64,000 nt of DNA. It comes from Haematococcus lacustris. Lineage: Eukaryota; Chlorophyta; Chlorophyceae; Chlamydomonadales; Haematococcaceae. Position numbers and translations under genes: made by a program. Below are positions 55,171-64,000 of the stretch, one piece after another; the first letter of the stretch is position 1; every line of letters begins with the position of its first letter. Below the pieces are notes generated by a model. That model ran no database searches, was not told the origin of the DNA, and was given only the letters and a program-made list of their open reading frames with translations. The DNA is taken from NCBI GenBank assembly GCA_030144725.1, contig JASKMD010000008.1, forward strand, positions 7,584,110-7,648,109. Reading direction: 5' to 3'.

Positions 55171-55173
55171 ATA

Positions 55174-56160
55174 GGAAGCTCTCATCATTCATCAGCCCTC
55201 TCAATAATGTCGTCGAAGGAGAGACCAGAAAAAAACAGTTCCTTCAGTCATGCTGCCTGCAGCTCATAGTATATGCTTTGATGTGGTGGAGGAGGAGGGC
55301 CATTGCAACGCTTAGGCATGTTGCGAGCAGGCTGCGGCAGCCCGATGCGAGATGCGAGCCACCCGGTTAACCGACATAACCGCCGGCCCTCGCGCTAGCG
55401 CTGTTGTGTACCGTACCTACCAGCACCCGCTTATAAAAGAGCGCCGCATCCATCTACAGTAACCTTGCTAGCTGGACACTTGGCAAGGGTTGGTGGGCGT
55501 CCAGGCCGTGCAGGCCCTTTGATGCAGTAGGCATATCGGAAAGGCTCGCTGATCAAGGCTGTGTAAGCGCGACATCAAATGGCTCACGGTACATTTTGCC
55601 AAACAGACCTTGTGGGACCTGACCAATGGCGCCTAGCAAGCACACAACCTTAATAATGCTGATGTTGTAATGTGCCTCACGTAGCGCCGTAGAGAGTTGT
55701 AGCTCCCCGGAGTATAGTTAGCTAGTCCCGCTAGTGCGGAGAGTGCTTGTGTTGTTAGCCTAGACTTGCACGACTGCCTTGCACGACGCACTTTGTGCAT
55801 TTGCGCCTGCGATGCCTGACGCCATCATCCCAGCCACCACCCTAGCTAACGGGACAATAGCGTCCTTGTTCGTCGCCATCTAAAAGAAATCGCCTCCAAA
55901 GCTGCAGCCAACCCCCAAAGCTACAGGCGACCAGCCATGGCCTGCTTCAAGGAGAGTTACATCATAGCGAAACACCAGCCGAGCACTGTAGCTCTGCGTA
56001 TAGCTTTGCTTTGCGGAAAGGCTGCGTGTTCGAAGATTGGGGTCGCGGTTGCTTCGCCTTCCATCGCGACTGCGGAGCGCGACCTGGCGGTCGTGTTAAC
56101 AATTTGTTAACTTTTCTCCCTTGGTTAACCCATGTTAGCTTTGGGTTAACAAACCGGGTC
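55174..56160. other. No gene seen
   Basis: Right part of the fold-back candidate. It holds only short frames and the right GTTAAC cluster. Confidence 0.35.
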
Positions 56161-56307
56161 ATGCTCTAGTGGTAGGTCGTGTCGGTCACATTTTACGGCT
56201 GCTTGGCCTTGCCCATAAGCAACCTGGGCCGGCTGGGAGGGTGGGGGCGGCACTAGCGGCTCAGCGACCAAGTCCCCGCGCTGTGGGCCGTGACGGTATT
56301 GAACTTC

Positions 56308-56408
56308 AGGATGTCCCAACATGGTGTTGGTAATCTTCATGCAAATACTCTCTCAATACTGCACCATCCTCGATAGCGTTTATCACATTGGCAGCTGCAT
56401 ATTACTGC
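56308..56408 (+). repeat. Dispersed repeat, direct copy of 22918-23020
   Basis: See 22918-23020. Confidence 0.65.
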
Positions 56409-56599
56409 GCGTCTCATTGCAAGCGACGCTTTAACTCTTGCTATTAAGGCCATGCCGGCGCAAGCGATCGCGGACACACCTCAGCTGCTCACAACCGACT
56501 GTTCAAGTGGTATTTAGCGGCACCAGTGATTGAACTGCGCCTGCTATTGAGTCGAAGTACAATCACAATTCAGCCCGTCAGGCTCGCTCCGCGAGCCTT

Positions 56600-56935
56600 T
56601 CATTGGTACAGGCGGTGTCGCAGGACCGTCGTCGCGACATTGCAGCGAGGTGCGAATGGGTTGGTGAGCTCAGCCTGCTGCCATGGCACCATATCCAGCT
56701 GCCAGGCTGCCATGGCTGCCTCCATCTCTTTGGTGGTATGCACCCGCATGGCGCAACAGCCGGCCCCGGTTTGCTGGGTCCTCCACCCAGTCCTCATCCA
56801 CCAGCTCCCCCTTCTCAAGCCCCAGCAGGCCCCGCTGCAAAGCCACCTCAGCCTGCATGGCTGCAGTCACCACCACCCCACCCTCCTCCAGCAGCCAGCT
56901 GACGTCCAAGCCGCACACCATGCGGCGCACATAGG
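56600..56935 (-). pseudogene. Fanzor-like remnant 6 (part of exon 1)
   Basis: The minus strand reads RRMVCGLDVSWLLEEGGVV, AEVALQRGLLGLEKGE and VEDPANRGRLLRHA, aligned to residues from about 260 onward of the full gene (at 42580-42840), then AAMAAWQLDMVPWQQAELTN in a shifted frame. Only this central piece of exon 1 remains, about 80% identical by eye. One frameshift is seen. It is therefore from the same subfamily as the gene at 41811. Confidence 0.85.
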
Positions 56936-57241
56936 GGAACTGTTGGTTTTGTTTGTTTGCATTTCACCTCAGCATGCACCTCAGCCCTAACTCTAGCTTA
57001 GTTTAACAATCGTGCCCTCTCTGGCTAACAACACAAAAAAGGACTCCCTTGCACAAACCGGCTTGTTGTGAGCTGACCTCTGTGACTTTCCAAAACTTCG
57101 CATTTCAACTTTGTTCATTACTTAACGAAGCAACTGTAGGAGAAGAAAGCAATGCATACCATCAATCAGGCCTGTTGGAAATGACTTTGGCGTGACCTAA
57201 CTTTGCCTTGCAGTGCTAACTAGCCCACTCGGACCACCCGG

Positions 57242-57328
57242 AACTTGCCCTCCCACCCCCTCCCACCCCCTCCCACCCCCTCCCACCCCCAGCCCCGAAC
57301 TCCCACCCCCTCCCACCCCCTACCACCA
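57242..57328 (+). repeat. Tandem C-rich repeat (tcccaccccc)
   Basis: About seven short units of ccctcccaccc. It is pyrimidine-rich and possibly i-motif/G-quadruplex forming. Confidence 0.9.
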
Positions 57329-57450
57329 TGGGTTGCAGCTGGCGGCGTGCTCAATACGAAGCCCAATCACAACCACATAGGGCTGCTTATCCACACAGTC
57401 CCAGTGGCTTATCTACACAGTCCCAGTGGCAGCCCAGTGGCCACAGCAAG

Positions 57451-57675
57451 GATGGCTGAGGCTATCGCTAAGCAGGTGCACGCCGAGAATGAATTGCTGG
57501 TGACCGAGGCCCAGTTGCAAAATGCTATTGAGGAGGTCCTTGATGCTTAGTAGCACGACGTTGAGGAGAAGCACCAGCACCTGCAGGCAGCACACAGGCA
57601 GCTGAGGTTGAAGCACAAGTCTCTTGAGGCACTGGTCAAGCAACAGAAGCTGGCTATGACTATTGCATGCTTTTG
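57451..57675 (+). pseudogene. Coiled-coil fragment with stops
   Basis: The plus frame reads MAEAIAKQVHAENELLVTEA and IEEVLDA, two stops, then VEEKHQHLQAAHRQLRLKHK and LEALVKQQKLA. The heptad pattern continues across the stops, so this looks like a decayed coiled-coil coding exon, of unknown family (a retroelement ORF1 is possible). Confidence 0.4.
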
Positions 57676-58099
57676 AGTTGTACCGGTATACCCAAACTGT
57701 GCAAACTAAAATACCCAAGCTGTGCAAAACAATGCCTGAATTTGAATGTCAAGATTCAGACGCCATTGCACTCAGCACACTGCACAGTATTTAATGATAC
57801 AAGTTGCACCGCATAGCTGACAGAGTCTTCTATCCAGGGATGTGCGACACATATCATTGCGCCCTAGGCAAGGGGGTCTTGAGATGGTTCTGCTGCGAGA
57901 TGGAGGAATAACTTAGGAACGACTGCGTTGACAGGGACGAGGCCAGCACTGCTTACTGCCCAGTCCCAAAAGCATCAGCCAGCGGCATCATGGAGTTCAC
58001 ACCTACACTCTCCAGTCAACACTGTGCGGTGCGGCGCTTTATGACTCGCAGGCTGTCAGGCTCATATCACTGACCTTATCTTGCCCGATACACATCGCC

Positions 58100-59317
58100 A
58101 TGAGCTGGCGCAGTCTCCGGGTAGCTGCTTTGGCGCTGGTGGTGGCGCACGTCGCCCTGGCCTCCGCGCAAGGTGCGTCCCATCGCACAGCCTCGCCCCT
58201 GCTTTCGTCCAGCTAGACGCACGGATTGCCGTCATTCACTTCACATATTGATGTGTTAACGGACGGAACAAGCTCTGCTAGTCCCGCTGTGCGCACCGCG
58301 ATGCCAGCTGTTGCGGCGTGACTTGACGCTGCTGGTCCCTCACCCCTCACCAGCTTCCAAGGAACCCCTCTCGCTTCGTACACCCTGCACCCTCCCTACA
58401 CCCTCCACCTCTCATATCTCCGCCATCACCGCCACTGCCTTCAACTTTTCAGCAGGCATTGAACCTCTCAGCAGGTTTGTAAAGTTTCTCGGCAAGCCCT
58501 CACCAGCACAGCCTTGCAGCCTGGTGATGCTGGCATGCAGGGCTCACTGTCGCTTCCCGGCTGAACAACACCGGGGCAGCTGTTGGGGGCGGCCTGGCCT
58601 CTGCGGGGGAGGGCGTAGCCAGTGGCCTCAACTCCACCATCAACGTGGTGCAAGGCGTGGGGCGGGGCGCTGTCAACACTGTGCAAGATGCTGCAAACGC
58701 CAGCAGCCAGCTGGTGCAGGGGGTGTTTGTGGGGGCCAAGGACTCCATAGAATCCTTTGCAAATGGGACCAAAAACACAGTGGAGGGAGGTGAGCAAGGA
58801 GCCAACTTGATGCCTAGGGACACTGTTTAGGGCCTGCCCCGCCCCGCCCTGCCCTGCCTACCTCCACCCGTCTTGCCTGCCCCACCCTGCCCTGGCTGCC
58901 CCTTGCCTGCCCCATCACCCCAAGCCCCTCACCTCCCATAGTCCGCCCGTCACCCCTGCCCTGCTCGCCTGCCCTGCCCCTGCCCCAGTCTTCGTGGAGG
59001 GTAGGGACCTGGCCGTTGGAGCGCTCAACTCCACCACCTCGGCCATCCAGGTGTCTTACAATGCCGGGGTGCAGAAGGGGAAGGACGTGGTGAACGCCAC
59101 CGTGGGTGGTGTAGCCACAGGGGTAGGGGCAGTGACCGGGGCCGTGGGCCAGGTGGTGGAGGGCGTGGGCAACACAGCCGCTGACATCACCACAGGGACA
59201 GGGCAGGCTGTTGGTGGGGTATTTCAGGGTGTGAAGGACGGGGCAGGGGCCATAGGGGGTGTACTCAGCCGCCTGGGCAGGCGCAGCGCTCGGGCCCTTA
59301 GAGCAGCGAGGCCATAG
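58100..59317 (+). CDS. Small secreted Gly/Val-rich protein, unknown family, three exons
   Basis: Exons are 58100-58172, 58541-58789 and 58989-59317, GT-AG in phase; 651 nt give 216 residues. Residues 1-24 form a classical signal peptide (RVAALALVVAHVALASAQ), with cleavage likely after AQ or just before. The mature part repeats Gly/Val/Ala-rich amphipathic segments such as VVQGVGRGAVNTVQDAANAS and GGVATGVGAVTGAVGQVV. It has six N-x-S/T sequons (NNT, NST, NAS, NGT, NST, NAT) and ends with a basic tail (RLGRRSARALRAARP). No Cys is visible in the mature part. The periodic pattern recalls LEA or apolipoprotein-type amphipathic helices, but I recognise no family. It presumably acts outside the cell or in the secretory path. 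Confidence 0.72.
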
Positions 59318-59717
59318 GCAGCACCGGCCCTGGGAGAGGTGGGGGGGCTGTGCTCTTGCAATGGCCTTGGGAGTGATTCTGTTGTGATGGCTTTTTGTGA
59401 CCTGATGGGGGCGGGACCGAGGCTGTGATGGCGTTGTGCTATGGAGGCAATAATCAGGTGCAACGATTGGATGACGAGGGAGGGCAGAGAGGAGGCTCGA
59501 GCTAGTGGTGGATGGGACCCACCCGGTGAGGCACAATGAGCGGCTGTTGTTGCTTAGCTCTTTTCCCCTTGCGCTGTTCCAGCATCTTTTTAGGTTGTAG
59601 GCTGTTTGAGTAACTGCACCTACAGCTGCGCATATTAGTCACGGTCGCGGCGATGTGGCGTAATGATGGGGACTGAAACATTGTGCTTGCCGTCTTGAGT
59701 AATCTGTTAACATTGGT

Positions 59718-59987
59718 TCACATAGAATTGAGAGCAGCCATCCGGGACTCACCGCCGCCTAGCTTGCATTTCCGGCTGTGGTAGGTGTTGTATCTGTCGC
59801 GAGCAGCGCGGGTCTCTCCGGAAGCGTTTCTAGTGCGCTGCGCCTCGGTGAGGTATGGCTCTAGTGCCTCGTCGCGGTCCAAAATGGCATGGTCGGGGTC
59901 TTCCGGCATTGGCATAGGCACGGACAGAACCGCGGCCTTCCCTGGGCCAGCCCCGTGCCTCCTGCGGCCGTCCGAAACCTCCCGCAT
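59718..59987 (-). pseudogene. Fanzor-like remnant 7 (N-terminus of exon 1)
   Basis: The minus frame reads PMPEDPDHAILDRDEALEP, YLTEAQRTRNASGETRAARD and YNTYHSRKCKL. It matches the N-terminus of the full gene (PVPEDPDSDIEDRDEALQ onward, 41830-41990). Upstream the basic GRRRHGAGPGK replaces MAKKKRR. The frame ends soon after, so only about 60 homologous residues remain. Like remnant 6 it is on the minus strand and in the order expected of one gene, with the secreted-protein gene between them. Confidence 0.82.
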
Positions 59988-59989
59988 GG

Positions 59990-61050
59990 GCTACCCAAAA
60001 TGCAAAGTGGTGCAAGCCATCAGCAGCAAGGACACTTTCATAGAAGCACCGGATGTCAAGGCTGCACACCTTGTCGAAATGTAACCAGTCGCACAAGTAC
60101 GTTACACAGTATGCACGTTGAACAACCAGATACACTGTCTGTTTCATGCCAAGCAAGCGCAATAGACTGCACAGCCAGCCGGCCAGCCACCCACGCGCCT
60201 AGGTGGTTAATAGCCATCCAGGGTTCATGCAAGTTATCACATCGCAGCACCTCCCTCATAAGCCCAGCGGGCAACAAGTGCCAAACGCAAAGTCAGAGTC
60301 TCATGCCCGCCGCATTGGCAGCAATATGATGGACAAGTTGTAGAGCCTCCCCAAAGATTGTACGTGCCTGCCCAAACTCCTGCCACCTGCCGTGGATCCA
60401 GCTGACCCTCCCTCACACTAACTGTCTCCGCCTTGATACCAGGGGCGTAAGGTGCGTGGAGGCTGGTGAGTTTGAGCCACAGCCATGCACTCTGCTGCCA
60501 GCCCCACCCATGTATGTACACAAAGCCTCACCCTCTGCTGTGCATTGCTGGGGAAGATATCCTGTCGTGCCTGCGCCAAGCCAACAGCAATCTGCACATT
60601 CCAGTGCCTGTTTCCCAGGCCCACCTCCCCACCTCTCACCACTCCTCTACATGTACGTGTACTTTGTTGAAAAGCTGTGCCAAGCCGTCACAAGCCCACA
60701 CACATACCCTCCCAAACCAGCACCTGTTTTCCGCATGACGTGACTGCACATCCCCCAAACCCCACTGAGATTCAGGCAGGGGCGCCCTGAGGGGGTTGCA
60801 TTGGCCCAGCCCACCACAGGCGTCAGAGACACAGTGCAGGGCAATAGGCTGAGGGTGATCACCCATGAAACATCCAACCAGGGCACCCTTAACAGCTGCA
60901 TGACCCAGAACACTGGCATGCTCACACACCACAGGTGTCCCCTCCCCACAGTGCTGCTCGTTACCACACTGCAGCTCACCCAGTGCACCCAGTTCACCCA
61001 GTACTATCACACTGCAGCTCACCCAGTGCAGCCCCCTATGCCGGCCCCAT
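59990..61050. other. No gene I can support
   Basis: This is about 1 kb with minus-strand open frames up to 128 residues but no domain, splice-joined model or repeat. A short direct repeat (gcagctcacccagtgca) is near 60970-61030. Confidence 0.35.
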
Positions 61051-61058
61051 GCACCCTG

Positions 61059-62326
61059 TCAATGCACAGCACCCAGCCACCCCATCTGCTCCCCGCTGCA
61101 ACTGCCTGGACGAGCCCAGCTGCCTGTGCCTGAGCAAGGGCTGTCCCGCTCCGCAGTACCTGGAGGCCAGCTGCTGCTGCCCCTCTGCACCCCGCTGTCG
61201 TTGCAGCCCAGTGCGCTGGACAGTGGGTTTGCTGGGCACGGGGCAGGAGGGGCAATGGCGTGCCAGGCTGCCTGATCAGTGCCTGCCTGCTCTGGGTCGT
61301 GCTGGAACCGCTGCTGCTGCTGCTGCTGCTGCGCCTGCTGCTGCTGCTGCTGCTGCTGCTGGGGTGTGTGTGGCACCACGCAAAGTCCACCTGACAGGTG
61401 CTGGTGTAACAGCCCTGCACAGCTGCTGGCTCCGCCTTGCCTTGATGCGCTGGAGGAGCAGGTAAGGCACGCCAGCTGCTCGGGCAGCAAGCCTTCTGGG
61501 CATAAAGGGTAGACCTGAGAGGCAGTTTTGCAAGTGAGGGATGAGGTGGAAGAGCTGTGGCCGTGCTGCTGCTGTGCCTCGTGGCTGAGGCAGGGGTCGG
61601 GGCTGGGGAGGAGCCTGCTGTTGGCACTGCCGCTGCGATGGAGATGAAGACACAGGCTCTGGTCCCTGTCCTGACCCTGACCCTGACTGGCCCTACTGCG
61701 GCTGAGTGACGCGCTGCCCAAGGCTGCACACAGCTGAGTTGTGGTGTGGCTCAGCCAGTCGGCCTCCTCATAGCAGTTCTCTGACAGGGTGCTCAGCTCA
61801 GGGCTTGTGCTCCTGGCACAACCTGACCGGTGGCCGACATGCATCAGCCCGTCCGCTGATCCCAGCCCCCAGGGGCTGCAACTGAGGGAAGTTGGATGGC
61901 GAGCAGCAGCGGCTGAGGTGCCTAGCTCCCAGTGGTTGGGACTGAGTGAGTAGTGGCTGTGGCTATGGCGGGGTGGACGCAGCAGGTGTGGGTGGTGAGC
62001 TGTGCTGTGGTAGCTGCATGGCCCACAGTGCGTGTTGCCAGGCAGGTAATCCATTGCACAGGGCTGCTTCGCCAAGGCTGCAAGGCAGGTCAATGCAGCA
62101 AAGGCAGCTCGCACGAGGACCAGGGGTCAGCCAGGTCAGCACCAGCCAGGTCAGCACCCAACTTTGCTTGGCTGGCAGCGGCCGAGCAATGTAAGTTACC
62201 TTCTGCAGAAGTACCGAAGCACGTCGCCAATGCTAGCTCCAAGGACGAGAAGGATTGAGATTTGGAGCTATAAAACTTGCTGAGCCCTTTGCGCTTTAGT
62301 GGCTTCCCTTTGTGCCGGGGCTCCAT
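61059..62326 (-). CDS. OXS3-like stress-response protein, two exons
   Basis: Minus-strand exons are 62326-62200 and 62077-61059. The intron is GT-AG and 1146 nt give 381 residues. The first exon encodes the signature RKGLSKFYSSKSQSFSSLEL, typical of the plant OXIDATIVE STRESS 3 family (GLSKFYxGKSQSFTSL), preceded by a basic stretch. Across the splice comes SAEALAKQPCAMDYLP. The remainder is Ser/His/Gln-rich, with a poly-Gln run coded by CAG repeats (61312-61365). OXS3 proteins in plants are nuclear and promote tolerance to heavy metal and oxidative stress; that role is inferred. The start at 62326 is the first ATG in frame. The 3' low-complexity part may be mis-modelled. Confidence 0.7.
61312..61365 (+). 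repeat. CTG/CAG trinucleotide run
   Basis: About 17 CTG triplets (CAG on the minus strand), interrupted once by cgc, code the Gln run of the OXS3-like protein. Confidence 0.92.
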
Positions 62327-62865
62327 CGGCCTGCGATGACGCCGTCACAGCGGATGGGAGGGTTTGTGCCCTGGACATGGTCGAGGTGCAGGTAGGAGCG
62401 AGCTTATTGTTACCACCTCACCGACGCAAGATAGCACGCGGGGGCAGCCAAAGAAGGGCGAGTCAGCAAACAGTTCAAGAATATGCAAGCTCGCCACAAC
62501 CGCGTTGAACTGCCTGTGGTGACGCGCTGTCACGCCTACAAACTCCAGAAGTCTACCGCTAGGACGTGAGGATGATGTGCGGGCCAAGTCAGCAACAACG
62601 ACCTAACCCAACTGCACGGTCAACCACAAACCGTCAGCCGCTACACCGCAGCTGCTCCGAAATTCCAACCTGCACGGGTAAATTAGCAGCGTCATGTACC
62701 TTCCCCGGCAGTTTTGCCAGCGGTGAGCACGACTTGGGGTACTTGGGGTTGCGCTGCACACACAACGTCCCAGGTGGCCAGGGTGACAACATTGTGCCTC
62801 TGTTTGGCCTCCAGGGAAGTGCCCACGCAAAGGCAGTATCGGTGGTGGTGTTTTGTCTGTATTGG
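62327..62865. other. No gene seen
   Basis: Divergent upstream region of the OXS3-like gene. Short frames only. Confidence 0.35.
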
Positions 62866-62977
62866 GTTATGTTCCCATGTACATGGCATGGGCGCCTTCC
62901 ACCTACACTATTGCCTGACCCCTGTGACAGGGCTATAGCCTAGGATAGGCATGACAAACATACATAGGGAGAGCACA
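62866..62977 (-). other. Conserved 3' flank of Fanzor remnant 8
   Basis: On the minus strand this follows the remnant's stop. It matches 15983-16112 plus 17379-17415 (gtttgtcatgcc, ctatagccctgtcac, caatagtg, gccatgt.catgggaacata). It is conserved non-coding DNA tied to the end of the ORF. Confidence 0.55.
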
Positions 62978-63160
62978 CTACTGTGCCATAGCAGGCTGCT
63001 GCTGCTGGGCCTTGGTTGGGCTGTCTGGCAAGCGCTTGTAGCCCAAGCCCTTGGCTGGCAGAGCTGGTAGGTCCGGCTAGCGGCACAGCTCCAGCGGCGC
63101 TCCCTACTCTTCCCGACGCGCTGCTTGTTTGCATGCTGCAGTGCAGGTTTGGCTTTGCAC
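62978..63160 (-). pseudogene. Fanzor/TnpB-like remnant 8, C-terminal tail
   Basis: The minus strand reads a degraded RuvC-III (a decayed Met-Gln motif, then QRVGKSRERRW in a shifted frame) and the tail GLGYKRLPDSPTKAQQQQP with a stop at 62978, matching GYKRLGDKPPKALQQEP of remnant 4. The catalytic RD is lost. Together with 63323-63560 it forms one broken copy. Confidence 0.7.
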
Positions 63161-63322
63161 TTGAGAAATGTAGTGCACTCTAACTTAGAGTCTAAGTGCC
63201 ACCTATTTCCGCATGGATTAGGGACGGTCCCCCCTCCGCTCCATGGGCGAATGGCCTTGATCGCTTGGGCGAATGCTTTGCGTGGGTTTCTTTCTATTCT
63301 TTCTTTCTTAATGCCACCTAAG

Positions 63323-63560
63323 TTACGGTGCTAGGGGAGCTGGGTTTGGTTGCCTTGCTTTCGTCTTTGCCTTAGCCCTTGGTGGATTGGGTGGGCACAA
63401 CTGCTTGCCCAACCTTGGTGCGCTTGCTGCACATGGCTGGTGGGGGAGTGGTGGGCCCAAGCTCCGAGGCTGCTGGCTGTGTGGTTGCATGGGGGCGGTA
63501 TGCATGGGGCCATAACCGGGCACCACAATAGGCCCTGCACTAACTAGTCACGCTGCAGGC
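63323..63560 (-). pseudogene. Fanzor/TnpB-like remnant 8, ribbon/linker part
   Basis: The minus strand reads QGLLWCPVMAPCIPPPCNHT, matching RGLMWCPVVAPCKPPQAP of other copies, then a linker in shifted frames. About 170 bp of unrelated sequence (63160-63330) separates it from the tail, perhaps a small insertion. Confidence 0.7.
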
Positions 63561-63580
63561 TCCATGCTGGGTGCAACAGT

Positions 63581-63632
63581 GCCCTTTGGGAGTGCCCTTT
63601 GGGAGTGCCCTTTGGGAGTGCCCTTTGGGAGT
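63581..63632 (+). repeat. 13-bp tandem repeat, gccctttgggagt x4
   Basis: Four perfect units of 13 bp start at 63581, 63594, 63607 and 63620. Confidence 0.97.
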
Positions 63633-63639
63633 GCGAGAG

Positions 63640-64000
63640 TGAGTCTCTATAAGTAGGTATCAGCAGGTGTTAGTAGATATGAGCCTAGTGGCGCAATGCC
63701 TCCGAGGAAGCGGCCCAGTGCCGCGGAGCAACAACCGCTTACGATTGAAAGCCCGCAAAAACAAGGTTCGATCCGCTGCAACTGTGCATTCCAGTGAGCT
63801 CCGCGCTGCTCACATCGCTGTTGTTCATGCCAGCGCAGGTCCTAGCACCCCTCCAGGCAAACCACGCGAGGAGCGAAGGGCTGAATGGAAAACCCAGCGA
63901 CGACAGGTACGCACGGGGGCGCATACCGCCTTGTATGCCCCCGCACTGTTTGTGTCCCCGCACTGTTTGTGTTCCATCATTGTGTGCCGGCCTGTCAAAA
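63640..64000. other. No gene seen
   Basis: Last 360 bp. A ggttcgatcc box and an upstream tggcgcaatg give a weak tRNA/SINE look that I did not accept. There is a cccgcactgtttgtgt repeat near the end. Confidence 0.35.

Larger units (their letters stand above)
53160..56160. mobile_element. Candidate 3-kb fold-back element with GTTAAC-rich ends
   Basis: Both ends carry clusters of GTTAAC in loosely inverted arrangement (53163-53240 and 56094-56152), each followed inward by a similar ctccg/gcgatggagg-type block. A second inverted match lies inside: 53485-53535 against 55587-55632 (the caggtcccacaaggt and aaaatgtaccgt motifs on opposite strands). No transposase is seen. A TIR element (54333-55170) is nested within. 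The exact ends are uncertain. Confidence 0.4.

Noticed and set aside
63685..63775. tRNA or tRNA-derived SINE
   Set aside because: There is a B-box-like ggttcgatcc and a weak A-box-like word, but the T-arm does not pair (G opposite G), no acceptor stem forms, and the spacing is long.

Overview
The window reads as nuclear DNA of a GC-rich, intron-rich green alga. Host genes are split by many short GT-AG introns, the proteins are rich in Gln, Ala and Pro tracts, and the mobile DNA is a mix of Ty1/copia, Ty3, hAT and PIF/Harbinger elements. The protein families resemble those I remember from freshwater chlamydomonadalean algae, Haematococcus in particular. That is recall and inference, not a search. 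A 500-base run of N (38121-38620) marks an assembly gap.

Layout. 1-11024: interspersed repeats, a Fanzor/TnpB-like 3' remnant, and one large composite Ty3 LTR retrotransposon (1646-11019, TSD CTAGA). The Ty3 element carries a younger relative (8113-9887, TSD GTACC) and an opposite-strand tandem LTR dimer. 11481-13051: an intact secreted CAP/PR-1 gene in six exons. 13579-17440: two Fanzor remnants in opposite orientation and a hAT-type derivative (16113-17378, TSD GTGCACAT). 17789-21558 (minus): a ZC2HC1-like zinc-finger gene. 22200-23500: diverged repeats. 24387-29412: a Fanzor remnant split by two hAT-type elements that share the target duplication CTGGGCAC. 31325-37164: an ABHD11-like alpha/beta hydrolase gene. 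38621-41790: low-complexity and telomere-like DNA and a fold-back. 41811-50007: a nearly complete five-exon Fanzor-like gene with a Ty1/copia element (43591-48855, TSD CGGCA) in exon 2. 50257-52604: a PIF/Harbinger element with an apparently intact three-exon transposase. 53160-56160: a fold-back region around a TIR element (54333-55170). 56600-59987: two Fanzor remnants either side of a small secreted-protein gene (58100-59317). 61059-62326 (minus): an OXS3-like stress gene. 62978-63560: another Fanzor 3' remnant.

The system worth attention is the eukaryotic RNA-guided-nuclease-like (Fanzor/TnpB, OMEGA-type) family. At least seven loci show the RuvC signatures GVDPG, VDEFRTS or an equivalent, and RDxN followed by ALN or a variant. 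The usual zinc-ribbon Cys pairs are largely gone. A variable Pro/Lys-rich linker separates RuvC-II from RuvC-III, and three copies share non-coding DNA just after the stop codon, which is a candidate guide-RNA or element-end region. Every copy here is broken. Several are targets of other transposons, and exact target-site duplications allow the insertion order to be read.

Host genes I can support are few: CAP, ZC2HC1-like, ABHD11-like, a small secreted glycoprotein-like protein, and OXS3-like. They show no sign of working together. Exon boundaries were chosen by GT-AG sites plus reading-frame phase, and total lengths were checked for divisibility by three.
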